In this document: positions 49,689 through 62,383 of the stretch, piece by piece
Numbering within the stretch: position 1 is the stretch's first letter
How the letters are laid out: each line of letters opens with the position of its first letter
Origin: Marchantia polymorpha subsp. ruderalis
Taxonomy: Eukaryota; Streptophyta; Marchantiopsida; Marchantiales; Marchantiaceae
DNA length: 64,000 nucleotides
Reading direction: 5' to 3'
NCBI GenBank assembly: GCA_037833965.1
Contig: AP031357.1
Location: 8,638,001-8,702,000 of the forward strand
The notes under the pieces: generated by a model
The model's input: only the letters and a program-made list of their open reading frames with translations
Told to the model about the DNA's origin: nothing
Databases searched by the model: none
Program-made: the position numbers and the translations under genes

Positions 49689-52600
49689 ATGGCCGCACTC
49701 TCCTTCAACCTCTTGAGTGCCAGGTGTTGCTGTAGAGGTTCTCTTTCGTCTTCGTCGTCGTCGCCCTCGACTTCGCAAGCTCACCCCAATGCGCGGTCGC
49801 CAGTTTCAGCTCCGGCTCTCTCCGGCCGTTCTGCGGCCAGCGGTGTGACGATTTCGGGAGCAGAATCTGACTATCGCGCTCCGGTACGTTGTGGGGTGTT
49901 TCCTTGTTTTTTGAGCACATTGCGTCCAGTGCTGTGAAGAATTGTGTTTCTTGATGTCGATTCCTATTCCGATAGACGTCGACGGAGAGAATCTGTGAGA
50001 ATCTTACTTTTGAAATCTTTTGAACTCATTCTTGATCGAGTGATTATAAATTGGTAACATTCGTCTGTAACCTCCTATATCTTAGCAGTGAGAACAATTA
50101 TGAGCTCGAATATTAATCACTCGTTGTCCAAGACAAACTTTTGATATCTTGCTCAGAATTCGTTCTCTCTTGGCTCATCAGTAACCCTTGATTATGCTGA
50201 CAACTTGTCCACTGTGCTTGAAAGAGTTGACGCCAGCCTACTCGAGAATCGCTCTTTCATAGTAGGATATTTCAGCGTCGAGGAAATTCTTGTTAGCCAC
50301 TTAGATGAGGCTTTTTTAAAGGATTTGTGTAGGTGCTGTATTCAGCAGTGTAACTGATAATTCTTCACTGCCGGACATACATATAACAGGTGAAAAATGA
50401 CGAAGAAAAATCCGAATTTTGTTTCGCTAAAGCTTGTACGAAATTGGGCCTCATTGGTTTAGCTGCAGCAGCCATATGCTACACAAATCCAGCTCTTGCC
50501 TACAAGGTGCGTAATGCTGTTTAGTCTCAAAACTGTCTACGGTCATTGTTGTATTTCCCATGTGTTACATTCCTTCCGGGTTTCAAGGACTCCAAGAGGA
50601 GACCCAGGTCACTTGAGCACTGAAAGAGCTTGCAGCTAACTTAGTTCTGCCTTGTAGACACCTGTCACAGAGCTCTCAAGTCTCAAGTCATCTATTTATT
50701 TGGACTCGAAGCAGAAGTCTTTCTGCTTCGGCAACCTACCTATATATAAATATCGGAGAAAAGGAGGTAATCTAGTGAGTAATTCCATTTAAATTTCCCA
50801 ACGTCTCAGACGGAATCTAAACATGATTGCTGCCATCCCTCATTTTTGGGGGTCCATCTGCGGGTTAGAACAGCTTGCAAGAGTAACAAATTCTATGTCA
50901 TGGCAGTTTGGGAACGAACCAATAAGTTCTGGACTGGTGTGCTGGTTCAGATTGATACTATCCTCATTTGTTTCAAAACCGTAGAGAACATCCTAGCCAT
51001 GAGAAGGCCGATAGTACAGCCGGCTGAGGTATGTCCCTAGGTGGAACGCCTGACTTGTAGTTGTGATTCTTGCTCACAGGGTGGAGGCCCATATGGCATG
51101 GAAGTCACGAGGGGTCAAGACCTTAGTGGGAAGGACTTCAGTGGTAAAACGCTTATCAAGCAAGATTTTAAAACGGTATGTCGTCTACCATTTGGCTATG
51201 TTTAAGACCTCCTAGCCACACTGGTCGCTCTACTACCATGGACTTCAATGTCAATGATCTACTGACATAATGTCTGGTCGTTTTTATACAACATGTGGAC
51301 AACGAATCTACAAAATTCTGCTGTGTGAAGGAACTTTGCGTAGTCGATTGAAGTTAGTCTCCTCGGTCTCATTATTAGCAAGGACATTACGAAGACATTA
51401 CCCCATGATGATTCTAGTTTGTACCGTGCTCTCTTACATTCCTTAACATCATACTTCATCGCCCTTAACTGCGGTACAACATTAACTTGATCTCTGACGA
51501 ATTTTCGTAAGCCTGCCGTCTTATAGACTTCAATATTCCAAAATGGGTAACCATGTACCATTGATCTACCAACGAGATTCAATAAACGACAGTAATCATT
51601 TTGAAATGGTAAGAAACAACGTTTTAGAAACGAAGAGAGGATGGGATTAAATGGCACAAAGTAAAGAATCTCTAGGAACTGTACAATCCTTACCAAATTC
51701 TCATTGCTCTCAATACAGTGTGAGCTAGGATGAAGCGTTGTCAGCCTTCAATTGATCATGGAACAAAGAAAAAATAATTTATGATCTAAGTGTGACTACT
51801 GTCAGACTAATATTCGTCTATTGTTTCCATCTCTCATTCTTCCTTTCAAAGTTTCCTTAATAATTAGATTTCGAAACGAGTCATGTTCCTGTGTAGAGTT
51901 CTTCTCCCAGTCCTCACGGGTCCAAGTTTCAGCTTTAAATTGTATAGGAGAGTTGCACCCTGCAGTCTTCTTTCGAGAGGCTCTTGTAGGAATTACCAAT
52001 CCTAAACCACCCATCTAGTTGAGCAGTGAAGTTTTCATCTTAGTTTTCTGCTTACAACAACACTATGCCTAGAGAGAAATCAACCTCGACATGTCATCAT
52101 AGATTTGAAATTTGTGTTTTCTTCATTTAGTTGGAAATCACTGACAGTTTTTGATGCTGAAGCGCATGCCATAACTGCAACATAATGTTGGTACTCAACA
52201 TATGCTCTACCAGTACCTAACAGCCATGTGGCAGTGTTGTTGGAGGTCAATTATCGTATACAACCATGGAATGATCTTAATCAACCAATCTATGACTGCC
52301 TGAGCACGTCAGTGTTTGAAACACGTTATGCCATGAACGCGAATGGTGCAATAGAATCCATGTGTTATAACATATGAATCCATGCAATATAACACATGGA
52401 CTCTATTGCAACAATCCAGGGACGTAGAATAAAAGTTTGCCTTTACTTCCAGTTCGCACATTGGACCAGGAATCAATTAGTCCCTGACTTAAGTATGTAC
52501 GTTCCCACCACATTGTATAATCAGCCGTGGAGTCAGTCAGTACACCTTGTCACGGCTTTCTGTACCAATCTAGAGAGGCCAAGGCATGTACGGACAAGAC

Positions 52601-55600
52601 GATCAGACGAATCTGCTCTAAGTCGCCGAATTAACGGTTGGAATTCTTTATACGAAATTAGTGAGAACAAGATCACAAATCAAGTTAATAAATACTGCTG
52701 ATGGATGTCCAACTGCAAACATCAGGCAATGATTATACTCCGTGATGAGATACGGAGTATTCGTCAGTTCAAGGTCGGTGACGCCGTGAACTGTTGTATT
52801 CCTGCCCACTGTCCTGAGCTGGTCTAGTGATCGATCATGGGTGAAGACGAAAGACAGAATTTCCTAAGCTTTGTGTTCGTTACTTGATACCATGTTGGCC
52901 ATCGTTTCATTCACTTCGAGAATGTCTGTGCTGGTTTCATCTCCTAGTCCCTTCCTCTAACCGTGGGGTCCTTCGGGATAAGCCAGGCGCAGAGATCACT
53001 ATTTAGCCTTCCATGATTGTGTGATGCACCGAAAAGAAGTCTTTGTCTGCACATCTTTACGTATTGTGCGAAGGAGGTCATTCGAGTTATCCGTTGGACA
53101 GATAACTGCAATGATTTCCTTCGCACATTAAGTCATGTCATGTGATGAGGTCAACTTGTGCAGGATGAGTACCTTGTTTCGAAAGTCCGAGAAACACTGT
53201 TCAAATTTGTTCAATCGCTACTACACAGATACCCAACTTTAATACCGATTTGGTCAAAACTCTATCTTACACAGACGTTTGATATATCTGAGTTTGCTGG
53301 CCTCGTTCATGATCTCATAACAACTGCCTTCTGTGAGCAGGACTAGATTCAGCCGCTGCAAGTTGGTTCTGACCCTCTCCAATTCCTCGCACCAATCTTA
53401 CACTCATATCCGGAGTAATGATTGGTATACACAGACTTATAAAAAGATCGAAAGATTGGAAGACGAGGGAACATACATGTGTTTTAGTAAGTCTATTGCC
53501 CGTGAGGCACGATACTAGATGTGACGATGGACTTTTGGCTGGTCCCAAGCCTCTTACCGACCCACTGGCATCAGCAGCAAAACTTGGTGGAAGGTTTCGG
53601 CTTCTTTTTGTGGGAAAAGTTCACCCAAAAAAAGTGAGGTTTCTACGATTTGACTTACGCATGCATTTGAGTTTCACAGAAATAGAGAAATCATCCTGAC
53701 GATAAGAGTACGTGCTCTGACTATACTTGTTTGTTTATTACACGGGTTAGTGACATCCATACGAAGCATACGATTTCAACCATAAAACGCCTCATACCAT
53801 CATAAATAAGCATCTTGTACAAACCTTTTAGCATTCTATGGTTTATAAGTTCGTATCTTTCTCTCATCCTTGTTTGAATACAGGTTACGTGGTGTGCAAG
53901 AGCATGACAGTTGCTCTTATCTTGGTCCTTCGGCCTGTTTAATCTGTGTTGATTCATCTAAATAAATTCGCATTTCCAGAGTCATGCCTTGCTTGCAGTT
54001 TTCTCTTTTACGACTCTAAGAGACTGAAATGATAAAGCAACTGGAAATAAAATTGAACCCTAAGGATATCAATTAAAAGAAACACAGCGAGTCTTCACAG
54101 AGCTAACCCAGCGTTTCTGTATAAAATTAGTCTGTTTTGTAGGACAAGATGGGTGGATTAGATTTCCTTGATCGGTGTTTTGTTCAGACTTCCTGTACTA
54201 CTGATTGACATTGGAATAAGGATTTGTCAGCATTATCTTCCACTTGCATGTGCGTCTTTCATAGTCGCTTATCTTTCTCAAAATCCACTGTTTCATATCT
54301 GCTGTATTTCCAGTGCGTGTATCGGTTATGACTCCTGACCTTCAGTAGTTTGAGATGCCTTGTAGGAGAAGAAAATTTGAATAATAAATGACTAACTCCA
54401 TTTATTTCGCGCTTGCAGTCAATCTTGCGACAATGCAATTTCAAAGGTGCAAAGCTGTTGGGAGCTAGCTTCTTTGATTCTGATCTAACAGGTTAGTGCA
54501 AATTGAAAGTATGTCTGATGATCTTAGTTGCTTCTCATTGTAACAGAGTCTTTCGGGTACCACATATACTAATCAGACTATTTGTTAGACCAAACCACAG
54601 CAGTCAAATCATTCCGACATTATTGTCGTAGGTGTTGTTTGACGTCCGCTCCGGTATTTTCAAGCTATACAGCATGAGCACCATAACTTATCTTTTCTCC
54701 TTCCTTTGTAACTTAACCCAGAGTCCCAGACGAACGTGCATTCTTGTGCAGGTGCCGACCTTACAGATGCTGATCTTCGTGGGGCAGATTTTTCTTTAGC
54801 AAATGCAGCAAAGGTAGCAACCCCGATGGAGTTAATGAGAGCTTGAACTCCTTTAAGTACATGTTAATAGCAATAATACTCGGTTTTGCTACATGTATAT
54901 GTTTCGATAGATTTGTTTGAAGCTAGATGAGAGCTCTAGCACATTCCTTACATGCACGGTTCATGATGGGAGCAAAGTGGTTCTTGCGTTGAGACCTTTG
55001 AAATGCCACCTTTCAGGCGAACATGACCAACGCCAATCTAGAAGGCGCTACTGTGACTGGTAACACGTCTTTCAAAGGAACAATCATCACCGGTGCAGGT
55101 ACATATTGTTCTTCTTTCTCTTTCTCAAATCAGATATCTCCCGAATATTTCCGACCTTCTAATCCTCCTCTATCTCCTCGATATTCTCTCTGTGGGGACA
55201 CGGTGAAAGTAGAAGTGCCAAATTTTCGTTCACCCATATCAAAAGAGCAAGATCGGCAGCCATTGCACTGCGTTGACGGAGGACGAAACTCCCGTGCATT
55301 ATTTGATAAAACGCAGCTCCTTTTCAATTTTGAGAGCAAAACAGTTTCATAACATGGATCTGCTGGTGGAGTCCGTGCTGTTTACAGATTTTCACCAGTC
55401 TTGATGTAGAGCCCAAAGCAGCCGCACTTTTTTAGTTATAGCTACTGGGGCTTTTGTGACCGGCAGGTGGACGATTTAGTAAAGTTATCCTTCGTCGATG
55501 CCTGGAAACTCTGAACCATTCTTCTAAACTGAAATGATACCCAACGTGAGATACCCTGTTCACTTGAATCGCATGCTTGTACATCATACTCAAAAATCCA

Positions 55601-56171
55601 GAGATCGAGAATTTCAGAAATGTTTATTCAAAAACACCAATTTGCACTTTCTTAAATCAGTCATTGTGGGCTCACTACCGATCCAATTTCAGAAGTTGCC
55701 TTATGTTTCACATTCATATTCATTACTGGTGGCAAGATAGATTATGGGCATTTTGAAGAACCGACCTTATTGCAGATATTCTGTCCAACTTATTCCTCGT
55801 GTACCGCAACTGCCTCATGGTAGGATTCCTCTTGGAAGCCTCTCTTAAGTCTTTATCTGATATTATATAGTGCTGCTCAAATTGTGCAGACTTTACTGAT
55901 GTTTTGTGGAGGGATGATCAGCGTGTGGCTCTTTGCAAAGTTGCTGACGGGTAAGCCCTTCAATTTCAGATCTGTACTTTCGAAACTGCGTGAGATCTCC
56001 TCCAGTTGGCGATGTTTATTAGTTGTTCGTGCTATGGTACGAACAGAAATTCATCAAGAGGATGCTCACTGTCCCAGTTCCGGATCTAATTTTAATTCCA
56101 CTTGGTTGATGCGCAGGGTAAATCCTGTCACTGGAAATTCAACACGGGACACGCTCCTGTGCAGCGATTGA
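49689..56171 (+). CDS. TL15: Thylakoid lumenal pentapeptide-repeat protein, 15 kDa type
   Basis: A nuclear gene for a small lumenal protein of the chloroplast. Eight exons: 49689-49883, 50390-50506, 51080-51175, 54419-54491, 54752-54813, 55017-55098, 55890-55950, 56117-56171. All junctions are GT-AG, and the 741-nt frame closes to 246 residues. Residues 1 to about 65 are a Ser-rich stromal transit peptide. LGLIGLAAAA (84-93) is the hydrophobic thylakoid-transfer core, ending in ALA (100-102), which predicts cleavage and a 144-residue mature protein of about 15 kDa. No twin arginine precedes the core, which favours the Sec route. GGGPYGMEVTRGQDLSG (105-121) opens the mature protein. Pentapeptide repeats of the A-(D/N)-L/F-x-x type run to about 212. 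A helical C-terminus follows with C224 and C244, which may form a disulfide. The first ATG in good context sets the start. The biochemical role of this family is unknown; the match to Arabidopsis TL15 is strong. Confidence 0.95.
51176..54418 (+). other. 3.2-kb intron 3 of the TL15-type gene
   Basis: This intron is four times longer than any other in the gene and lies between exons of 96 and 73 nt. It holds a 145-codon open frame on the opposite strand (51259-51696, opening without ATG; first ATG leaves 98 codons). Near 52347-52410 it contains a stem-loop. No transposon domain is recognised, though an old insertion would explain the length. Confidence 0.6.
52347..52410 (+). repeat. Intronic stem-loop, 23-bp arms
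   Basis: The left arm 52347-52369 and right arm 52388-52410 are inverted copies with one mismatch (22 of 23 pairs) around an 18-base loop. The arms contain CCATGTGTTATA and its complement. The size is that of a compact plant small-RNA hairpin or a tiny foldback element. It lies in the sense strand of the TL15-type intron, so it would be present in the pre-mRNA. Confidence 0.6.
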
Positions 56172-56404
56172 CCTACCAGTGAGCTATCACTAAGCGGGAG
56201 CAGAGTGGAGATTTTGCCCTGCTACGGGAAATGTGTTGACAGGTTGTTCATGAGGTGATCACACCTGATCGCAGCGAAAGCAAATTCTCACTTGCCGCAT
56301 GATGAGTGAAACATGTAATTTGTGTAGATTATTGAAGGGATGTCGAGCGGGTCAGATTTAAAACCTGCTGGACACACTTGTCTTGTACTTTAAATTCAGT
56401 TTCG

Positions 56405-56422
56405 AATAAACTTTCGAATAAA
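56405..56422 (+). terminator. Possible polyadenylation signals of the TL15-type gene
   Basis: Two AATAAA hexamers at 56405-56410 and 56417-56422 lie about 240 nt after the stop codon. Plant polyadenylation signals are loose, so this is only a plausible 3' end. Confidence 0.35.
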
Positions 56423-58340
56423 CTAACTCCTACTGGACACCACGTCATTACTTGCTCCCTGACTCCTGTACTTTCATCTGAGATCGGCGTAGTAGCTGTT
56501 ATCGTCGGGTAAACCGGAAAGGAGACTCTGCGAACCAAGAAAACAGGAAGACTGCTACCGAGAGACTAGTAGAGAGCGGGAGCTCGAGATGAAGATTGAG
56601 TTTCAGTCAGCCTTGATATCCGTAAAGAGCCTCCAGTGTAATACGTTCATCCCTGGTCATTGCAAGCACTTCATCATGCTTTGCTGACGAAGAGCTTCGT
56701 TTTATATTACGATTCTTCCAGAACGGGCAAGAAGCTTTTCTGAGAAGCACGGATTGATGAATCCCTTGTCCCATTGGGGGCACGTGCGTACAAGCAGAAG
56801 CCATTCTGCAAGTTTACTAAACTGGAAATCTGTGATCCACCTGAGCAGGCTCGACCGTGGTGCATTACAGCAAGGACAAAACCTACAGAAACAGGAGGGC
56901 TGTAAGAATAAAGGTGAGAGCTTTCAAAGTAACCCCTCTGTCGGGAAGCTGAAAAGATGGCTGAGAAGATGGCTGAAAAGATGAGCTCATTCCCTAGAAC
57001 ACTTGGGGGTGCCAGTGATCTCGGGATTGGATCTCAAGATCATCGCCCCTAACTCGACCTCGACCTCGATCTCGGTCCAGTAACTCAAATTCTTCCGAAG
57101 TTGATTGAAGATGGTTGATTCACCCTGGTGTAGTAGACTGAGTCAAGGTCAGTCAAGTTACGAGCCTGTGCATTTAAACCAGCATAGTTGTGACAAACAG
57201 CTACCTACACCCAAGTCTCTCCGCTGGCCTTATGCAATCTACTTGCGGGATGGATTATTGGGCCGCAACGGCGCGTTCCTACTACTTCCATTGCCATCAC
57301 CAGACTGGATGGACACCCACAGTACTGGCGGTACTTCTGGATAATATTACTCCTACCTGCTTAGCATGAACTCCGCTAAATCAGTTCGTGCACACATATC
57401 TCACAGAAGGGCTGGATTCAGTGCATGCGAGGGAATTCTTTATTCCCCGCACAAACTTGACCAGTCCTCAGGTCGACAGGATGGTAATGCCAAATCTTAC
57501 GAAAAGGCTCTCTAAATCAACCTCACGATCTACCGAGACCATAATAGCACATGATGTTAAACAGAGACACTTGGCCAGTCTAGTCACAAGTAGATGATGG
57601 GGAATTAAGAAGGATTATGATGCGAACCGAATTGATGCAGCCGTTATCCACGGAGTACAAACTACGCAACGATGATTAAGAATACAGAGGGATTGATCGT
57701 TCAGCCTGATAGCGATTCGGCTCTCAGGAATCCACGGGAAGGCTTCGGACGCAGAGGGACGGGTGAGTGGGAGTGAATGGAGCGCAGTGGACTGTGGACC
57801 CTTGTGTGCTGAAAGTACAGGCCGATCCATTGCAGAGTTGTCGACACGCGCATGATGTTTTGAATAAGATATGTTGGACGTTCATGGTCCCTTGGAGCGA
57901 AGCTCAGGTAGGGCGGCACTGTGCGGGCGTGGGGAGGCCGAGGCACTGTTCGATCCAGCTGGGAGAATGAAGCGGCGAAAAAAGCCGAAGGAGGGAGGGA
58001 GGAAGGACGGGACGGGACGGTGGGAATGTGTTCTCGAGCCCACATCTGGAAGGAATCTTCCTGCTGCTGCTTCTCCACTAGGTGCTTTCGAATTCCTTGT
58101 CGTGAGCAGATGATTGATTGATTACTGGACCCAGAGCCGGGAGTAATAATCAAAGTCGGACGGCTCGTGATCCGGATTCACCTTCCGTGCATCGATATCC
58201 ATCTCCATCTCCATCGCCTTCTCCATCTTCGTCTTCATGTACGCCTTAACCGACTCGGGCCTTGACCGGACGAGAAACTAATGGGATGATCTAATCACAT
58301 ACATGTACGTACAAACGAAGGTCCATAGAAAATTGAAAAG

Positions 58341-58369
58341 GGAGGGAGGGAGGGAGGGAGGGAGGGAGG
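58341..58369 (+). repeat. (GGGA)n purine tract
   Basis: Seven GGGA-type units in a row give at least four G3 runs with single-base spacers, the classical pattern for an intramolecular G-quadruplex. It is also a homopurine tract able to form triplex DNA. Confidence 0.9.
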
Positions 58370-58575
58370 TAGGTCCGGCTACCGACAAGTCAAGATGAGA
58401 AAAGTAAAAGGAAAAGGGATTCGTGCGAGTTCTCGACACTTTAGTCTTATCGTGCCGGCAGAACATGACACATAAAGACAGAAGTCGACGCAGCTGTCAT
58501 TTCCATGCAGGATGGCGCACGAAGGAGAATAGGCGCGAGTGGTTTGTCGACTTTCACAGCTGTTGTCATCCACTG

Positions 58576-58603
58576 GAGGCGAGGCGAGGCGAGGCGGGGC
58601 GAG
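58576..58603 (+). repeat. (GAGGC)n short tandem repeat
   Basis: Four near-perfect GAGGC/GCGAG units followed by GGGGC. A simple GC-rich repeat about 210 bp from the GGGA tract. Confidence 0.85.
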
Positions 58604-59404
58604 TCCACCCACTCTCGCTCCCATGGGGCCAAACGGAATGAATGTCTTTTTTTATGCGAGCGAGCTTCTCAACGAGGCGCTCTCGTGATCGTAGTCGGCC
58701 TACTAATCCCTAGATCCTCCTCCCTCCCTCGCTCCCTCGCTCCATGCATTCATACCTCCGCTCGCTGTTTTCTCCCGCCGCTCTCTCCCGATTTCCCGTC
58801 TCCCAATTGCACCTGCCTTGGACTTGTTCTTCCAATCCAGTCCTTGGGAAGAAGTTGATCTCATGGAGAGCACGTTCGATCACTGACATTCGTTATGGGC
58901 GTGATGAAATAGTTCCGATTTACAGAGCGGCGCTTCGGATTATACGACACAATAGAATAATCTCGATACTTTTTTTATTCTATTTTACAGTTTCAGTATT
59001 TCAGTTTACTACAAAAATAATACCAATTAAAAAAATATTATTATCATTTGATGTGTAATGATACACACGACTTGAATGGACGGTATGTGAATTACTTTCG
59101 AAGATATAGCATGCCATCAAAGGTACGATAAACTTATAGGGCGGAGCACTGGCATGAAAAAATACGACGGAGAAGCGCACTTATCAAAATTTGAAATAAG
59201 ATTTATGTTCTTGTTCAAGAGAATTAAATTATGTAATTTTTAATATTTATATGGAAAGTTGTATCGTAGTGAAACATGTGTATTCATATAATTCATGGAT
59301 AAATTCTTCAAAACAAACCCAGCAATAAAAAAAGATTAAAATAAATTAACAGCATATTTTCAAAATATTAAGTTTTTATCTTGAAAATGAAAATTTTGTT
59401 CTGT

Positions 59405-59418
59405 TTTAGGGTTTAGGG
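59405..59418 (+). repeat. Two copies of the plant telomere unit
   Basis: Two adjacent TTTAGGG units followed by TT. This is too short to show a telomere or fusion; it could be a telo-box or chance. Confidence 0.6.
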
Positions 59419-60234
59419 TTGAGATGCAATTAAAAAATTATATCATTTGATTTTTTATGAGATATGAATGTTAAGATAATGAAATATAAAACTGTTAACA
59501 CTAAAACAGCAAAAATTATCTCTGTTACAAGTTGCATTCCTTAGATGGAAAAAAACAGATTGCAATTTTGACTTAAAATAACATCAAATTAATATTTTTA
59601 TTATTATAAAAATCAAAAAATATATTAATTAAGAGTAATTAGACTAATTAAAATTGATTAGTCTAGAGATTATCAAGTCATAACATTTTCTAAAAACATT
59701 AGATTTTGATATTCTCATATTATTATTGTCTATGAGCAAAATCTTAAAGTAATTTTTGTCTCGAATTTTTATTGTATATTTTTCATCTCAATCAAAATGA
59801 CAATCCTTATTTATTTTAAATTTTTAAATAAATTTTACAGTATACTAGTTTTGGCATACATGAGTTGTCAAAATCAACATATAAGCCAAATATTCACTAT
59901 TGAAGTAAACCGTTTTTATGTGAAATTGAGACTTAAATTTTTTAATCATTTTTACCATAATAATCATAATTCAAAATGAAAAAAAATCCCACCAATTTTT
60001 GAAAATATTTTAATTTTTAATTTTTTTTGATACTGAGATATTAATAACTTTAATAGCAGTAGTTCATATATATCAACCTATATATACATATATAAGTGAA
60101 ATTATTTTCATTTTCTATTATAGTATAGGTAATCATATGACTAACACTATGGATTGTAAAAAATTCAACATCCAAAACTTCAATAAAAAATTGTATATTG
60201 TTAAAAGATTATTGCAACATAGCTATTTATGAAC

Positions 60235-60746
60235 AGAGTCACCTTTTTCCTGTTATGTCGCATTAACTCTCCTACGAGTGGTTTAAAAGCCTGTTTGGGG
60301 CCGAAATGCTCTGTCGTGTGACTCGGTATCGCCATACATCATACATCGTTGACATGCTCTACTCACAACTCACACATACATACACAAGGAACGAAAGTGT
60401 CCACACACAAAGATATCACAACTAAAAGATTGTCGAAACAAAAACTGTACATAGAGAGTCGAGCCAAACTCACTACCCTGAGGTAGAATGAGAGTTGAAG
60501 CTAGTGGAGAAACCTCCTGCGCATAAGGCTCAACTCGAAGAACTTACAGTTCTTCGAGTTCGCCTCTTATAAAACCCGAGCCCGCCGACGTCCCAACGTG
60601 TACCGCGTCCTCAAACTCAAACCGACCCAACGTCTCGAGCCATGACAGGTCACAAAGTGGATGGAGAACGCGCCCTTTTTTCTCATCAAGCGACACGGGG
60701 AAGCAAGTTGCATCCTCAACTATTTATTGCACAACAGATTTCATAA
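60235..60746 (+). promoter_or_regulatory. Promoter-like GC island in AT desert 3
   Basis: About 500 bp of balanced to GC-rich sequence has sharp AT-rich borders on both sides. It contains a perfect palindrome of 13-bp arms, 60532-60544 and 60548-60560, around TAC. Its GAA/TTC blocks resemble a heat-shock element. A TATA-like TTATAAAA follows at about 60567-60574, then a GC-rich stretch and an ATG at 60642. That ATG opens a 34-codon ORF whose second half runs into the AT-rich flank and stops at 60746. The order palindrome, TATA, leader, ATG looks like the 5' end of a gene cut off after a few codons. Function and origin are inferred only. Confidence 0.35.
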
Positions 60747-62126
60747 AGACTAAAACTTATATACATAATGATGTATATTATAAAACATTTCAATTTTGTT
60801 TGTTTAATTATATTAAAATCTAAATACCCATATGATGAATTGGAATTAAATTTGGTTAACATATAACATGGTATTGATGAATAATTAATATAATATATGA
60901 TTTGAAGATCAACAAACTTTAAAATATTATTATTTAACATCCATGAGAATATACATAATATAAAATATTCAAATATTCATATCATTTATATTATAAGTCA
61001 AAACATGGATTTGAAATATTATGAAAAATCAGTCATAAAGTTTCATTAACTTTATGTTATTAATGTATGATACTGAAACAACTATCAGTACAATAAATGA
61101 AAGTATGACTTTTATAATAATTAAAGAAAAGTCATGCTTTCATATTTTTTTCTTCTTTCAATCATAAATTTCTTGAATTTTTTAACCAATTTATTTATTT
61201 AAGAATATTCTAATAACATATGAAAGTTTTTTTACACATATATATATGTTTTTAATGGAGAATGAACATACTTCTGTTTTAATTACTTCTTAATTATTAT
61301 TATTTTGAAAATATCTTAATACAGTGATGTGGTATATTAGTAATTTAAGGATTCCAAAAGAAATTGATGAATTTAATGGATGATTTTACTGCATTAGTAC
61401 TTGATTTAAATTGTTGTAGTTTTTATTTGACAAAGATGTAAGACAACTGATAATAAACTTAGATACTGCAATATGAAGATCTGATTTTTATGAAATTATG
61501 TTACAAATTTAGAACAAATATATTATGCATAAAAAATCATAAATTTTGCTGCTTTATAGAAATTTGATTGATAAAAAATGCAGTCATATGAACATATTTA
61601 TTTTAATAATGAATGAAAATATTTTATTTTTAAATCTACAGAGGTAACATTTCAAACTGTACAATAAAATCTAATTTAATTTGAAAAAAATTTAAATTAA
61701 ATAATATCAACCATGAATCAATCAATAAAAATGTTGCAATTTGAAATAAATATATCAATTTTTTTTTTCAATAAAAAATATGCGAAATATCCAAATATAT
61801 ATAAAAATCTTTATGAAACAAAAAATTAATACGAGATATCAATATAAAACTATAAATATTTTCAACATACAGAATTTCGATTTATATACATACATACATA
61901 CATACACAGACACAACACTTAAATTCGTTAAATTCAAGGTAACTAAATTTTAGATTATATATTTGACAAAAACATGAGTATTTAGAATTAGATGTTATAT
62001 AGGTTTGAGGTTTTATATATAGCAAAGTCTAATGTTGACCATAATACAGTAATTATGTTTTTCTGGTTAATATGTTGATCACTGAATATCATATAATATT
62101 TTTGATCATATTCTGATCTATTTTGA

Positions 62127-62383
62127 TCTATCTAGATGAATCATCAATAAAACTAAAAATTATTAAATAATTATGATTTATAAATATATAAACAATCATT
62201 ATTTAAAAGTATGTAGATTACATGATTACAAATTAAATCACTGAATTTTCATTGATCATTATAAATTCAATGATTTAATTTGTAATCATGTAATCTACAT
62301 ACTTTTAAATAATGATTGTTTATATATTTATAAATCATAATTATTTAATAATATTTAGTTTTATTGATGATCATCTAGATAGA
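62127..62383. mobile_element. Near-perfect 257-bp foldback (inverted repeat)
   Basis: The left arm 62127-62246 and right arm 62265-62383 are reverse complements around an 18-base spacer. Across about 119 positions only two substitutions and one single-base indel separate them. The outer ends carry TCTAGA with a few extra paired bases. The arms are AT-rich and non-coding. The structure fits a foldback transposon or MITE, or an inverted duplication formed by replication slippage. No clear target-site duplication is seen. If transcribed, it would make a long hairpin RNA. Confidence 0.8.

Larger units (their letters stand above)
56172..58960. other. GC-balanced flank, no recognised gene
   Basis: After the TL15-type 3' end there are only short or low-complexity ORFs on both strands; the longest, 57701-58153 on minus, is rich in Ser, Pro and Arg without a domain. 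The sequence resembles the ATL leader, with purine or pyrimidine tracts and GC-rich repeats. It could therefore be the promoter or leader of a gene not recognised here. Composition switches abruptly to AT-rich at about 58960. Confidence 0.4.

Noticed and set aside
51259-51696. Antisense 145-codon ORF in TL15 intron 3 as a transposase or reverse transcriptase
   Set aside because: No catalytic motif of either enzyme is visible and the frame opens without ATG.
57701-58858. ORFs of up to 150 codons on both strands downstream of TL15
   Set aside because: They overlap each other, are low complexity and lack domains.
59405-59418. Interstitial telomere or ancient chromosome fusion
   Set aside because: Only two TTTAGGG units are present, too few for a telomeric array.
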